Shown here in pieces: positions 6,288 through 6,511 of a stretch of 6,511 bases of DNA. The position numbers and the translations under genes are program-made. The stretch comes from Phenylobacterium aquaticum (GTDB taxonomy: Bacteria > Pseudomonadota > Alphaproteobacteria > Caulobacterales > Caulobacteraceae): NCBI RefSeq assembly GCF_947378715.1, contig NZ_CANCLE010000197.1, positions 1 to 6,511 of the forward strand. Reading direction: 5' to 3'. Position 1 is the stretch's first letter; every line of letters starts with the position of its first letter. Below the pieces are notes generated by a model. It was not told the origin of the DNA and searched no databases. It saw only the letters and a list, made by a program, of their open reading frames with translations.

Positions 6288-6511
6288 ATGAAGATCACCG
6301 ACGCCCGCGTTATCGTCACCAGCCCGGGGCGCAACTTCGTCACCCTGAAGATCGTCACCGACCAGGGCGTCTATGGCATCGGCGACGCCACCCTGAACGG
6401 GCGGGAAAAGGCCGTTGTGGCCTATCTCGAGGAGCACGTGATCCCGGTGCTGATCGGCCGCGACGCGCGGCGCATCGAGGACATCTGGCAATATCTCTAT
6501 CGCGGCGCCTA
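6288..6511 (+). CDS. manD: D-mannonate dehydratase (ManD/RspA, enolase superfamily), partial, 3' end cut by window edge
   Basis: The 74 visible residues match the N-terminal capping domain of the mannonate dehydratase group of the enolase superfamily, which converts D-mannonate to 2-keto-3-deoxy-D-gluconate in hexuronate breakdown. Seen directly: MKITDARVIVTSPGRNFVTL at the start, GVYGIGDATLNGRE (27-40) and IEDIWQYLYRGA at the window end. Asn37 falls where this group has a substrate-contacting Asn. The metal ligands and catalytic Tyr and His lie beyond the edge, so activity cannot be judged; some RspA/ManD homologues have low or no dehydratase activity, or act on D-gluconate. The ATG at 6288 gives the family N terminus, but the bases before it (CCCCTCC) offer no good Shine-Dalgarno. 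The gene follows the sigma factor gene by 65 bases, with a hairpin in between, and is probably a separate unit. Confidence 0.88.
   Translation, partial: MKITDARVIVTSPGRNFVTLKIVTDQGVYGIGDATLNGREKAVVAYLEEHVIPVLIGRDARRIEDIWQYLYRGA

Noticed and set aside
6246..6491. An 81-codon minus-strand open frame
   Set aside because: Antisense to the conserved N terminus of the mannonate dehydratase.

Overview
The window is a 6.5 kb piece of a GC-rich chromosome, probably from an alphaproteobacterium of the Caulobacter/Phenylobacterium/Brevundimonas type. The grounds are high GC, dense gene packing, an EcfG-type stress sigma factor with a matching GGAAC-type promoter, a MatB-like acyl-CoA synthetase and a ManD-type sugar acid dehydratase. 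The taxonomic placement is an inference from gene content, not from a marker gene.

Layout, left to right: (1) the 5' two thirds or more of a family 4 glycosyltransferase on the minus strand, running off the left edge; (2) a 195-base spacer holding a 90-base inverted-repeat element that folds on paper as a cloverleaf; (3) a complete MatB-like malonyl-CoA synthetase, minus strand; (4) a 107-base divergent spacer; (5) a complete BaiN/YhiN (HI0933) family flavoprotein, plus strand; (6) an RluF-like 23S rRNA pseudouridine synthase, minus strand, convergent with the flavoprotein gene, the two stop codons sharing one CTAG; (7) an FkbM-family methyltransferase, minus strand, 32 bases upstream of the pseudouridine synthase gene; (8) a 130-base divergent spacer with a near-consensus EcfG-type promoter facing right; (9) a 195-residue ECF sigma factor, plus strand; (10) a short spacer with a perfect 10-bp hairpin; (11) the first 74 codons of a D-mannonate dehydratase (ManD/RspA) gene, running off the right edge.

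The genes do not form one pathway. They are mostly housekeeping or metabolic genes in separate transcription units: ligase and glycosyltransferase (leftward, split by the repeat), flavoprotein (rightward), methyltransferase plus pseudouridine synthase (leftward, possible operon), sigma factor (rightward, likely stress-controlled), and mannonate dehydratase (rightward). I see no CRISPR array, phage, transposase, tRNA or rRNA, and no clear new multi-gene system. The signals most worth a second look are the cloverleaf repeat, the promoter that suggests general-stress control or autoregulation of the sigma factor, and the hairpin next to the manD start codon.
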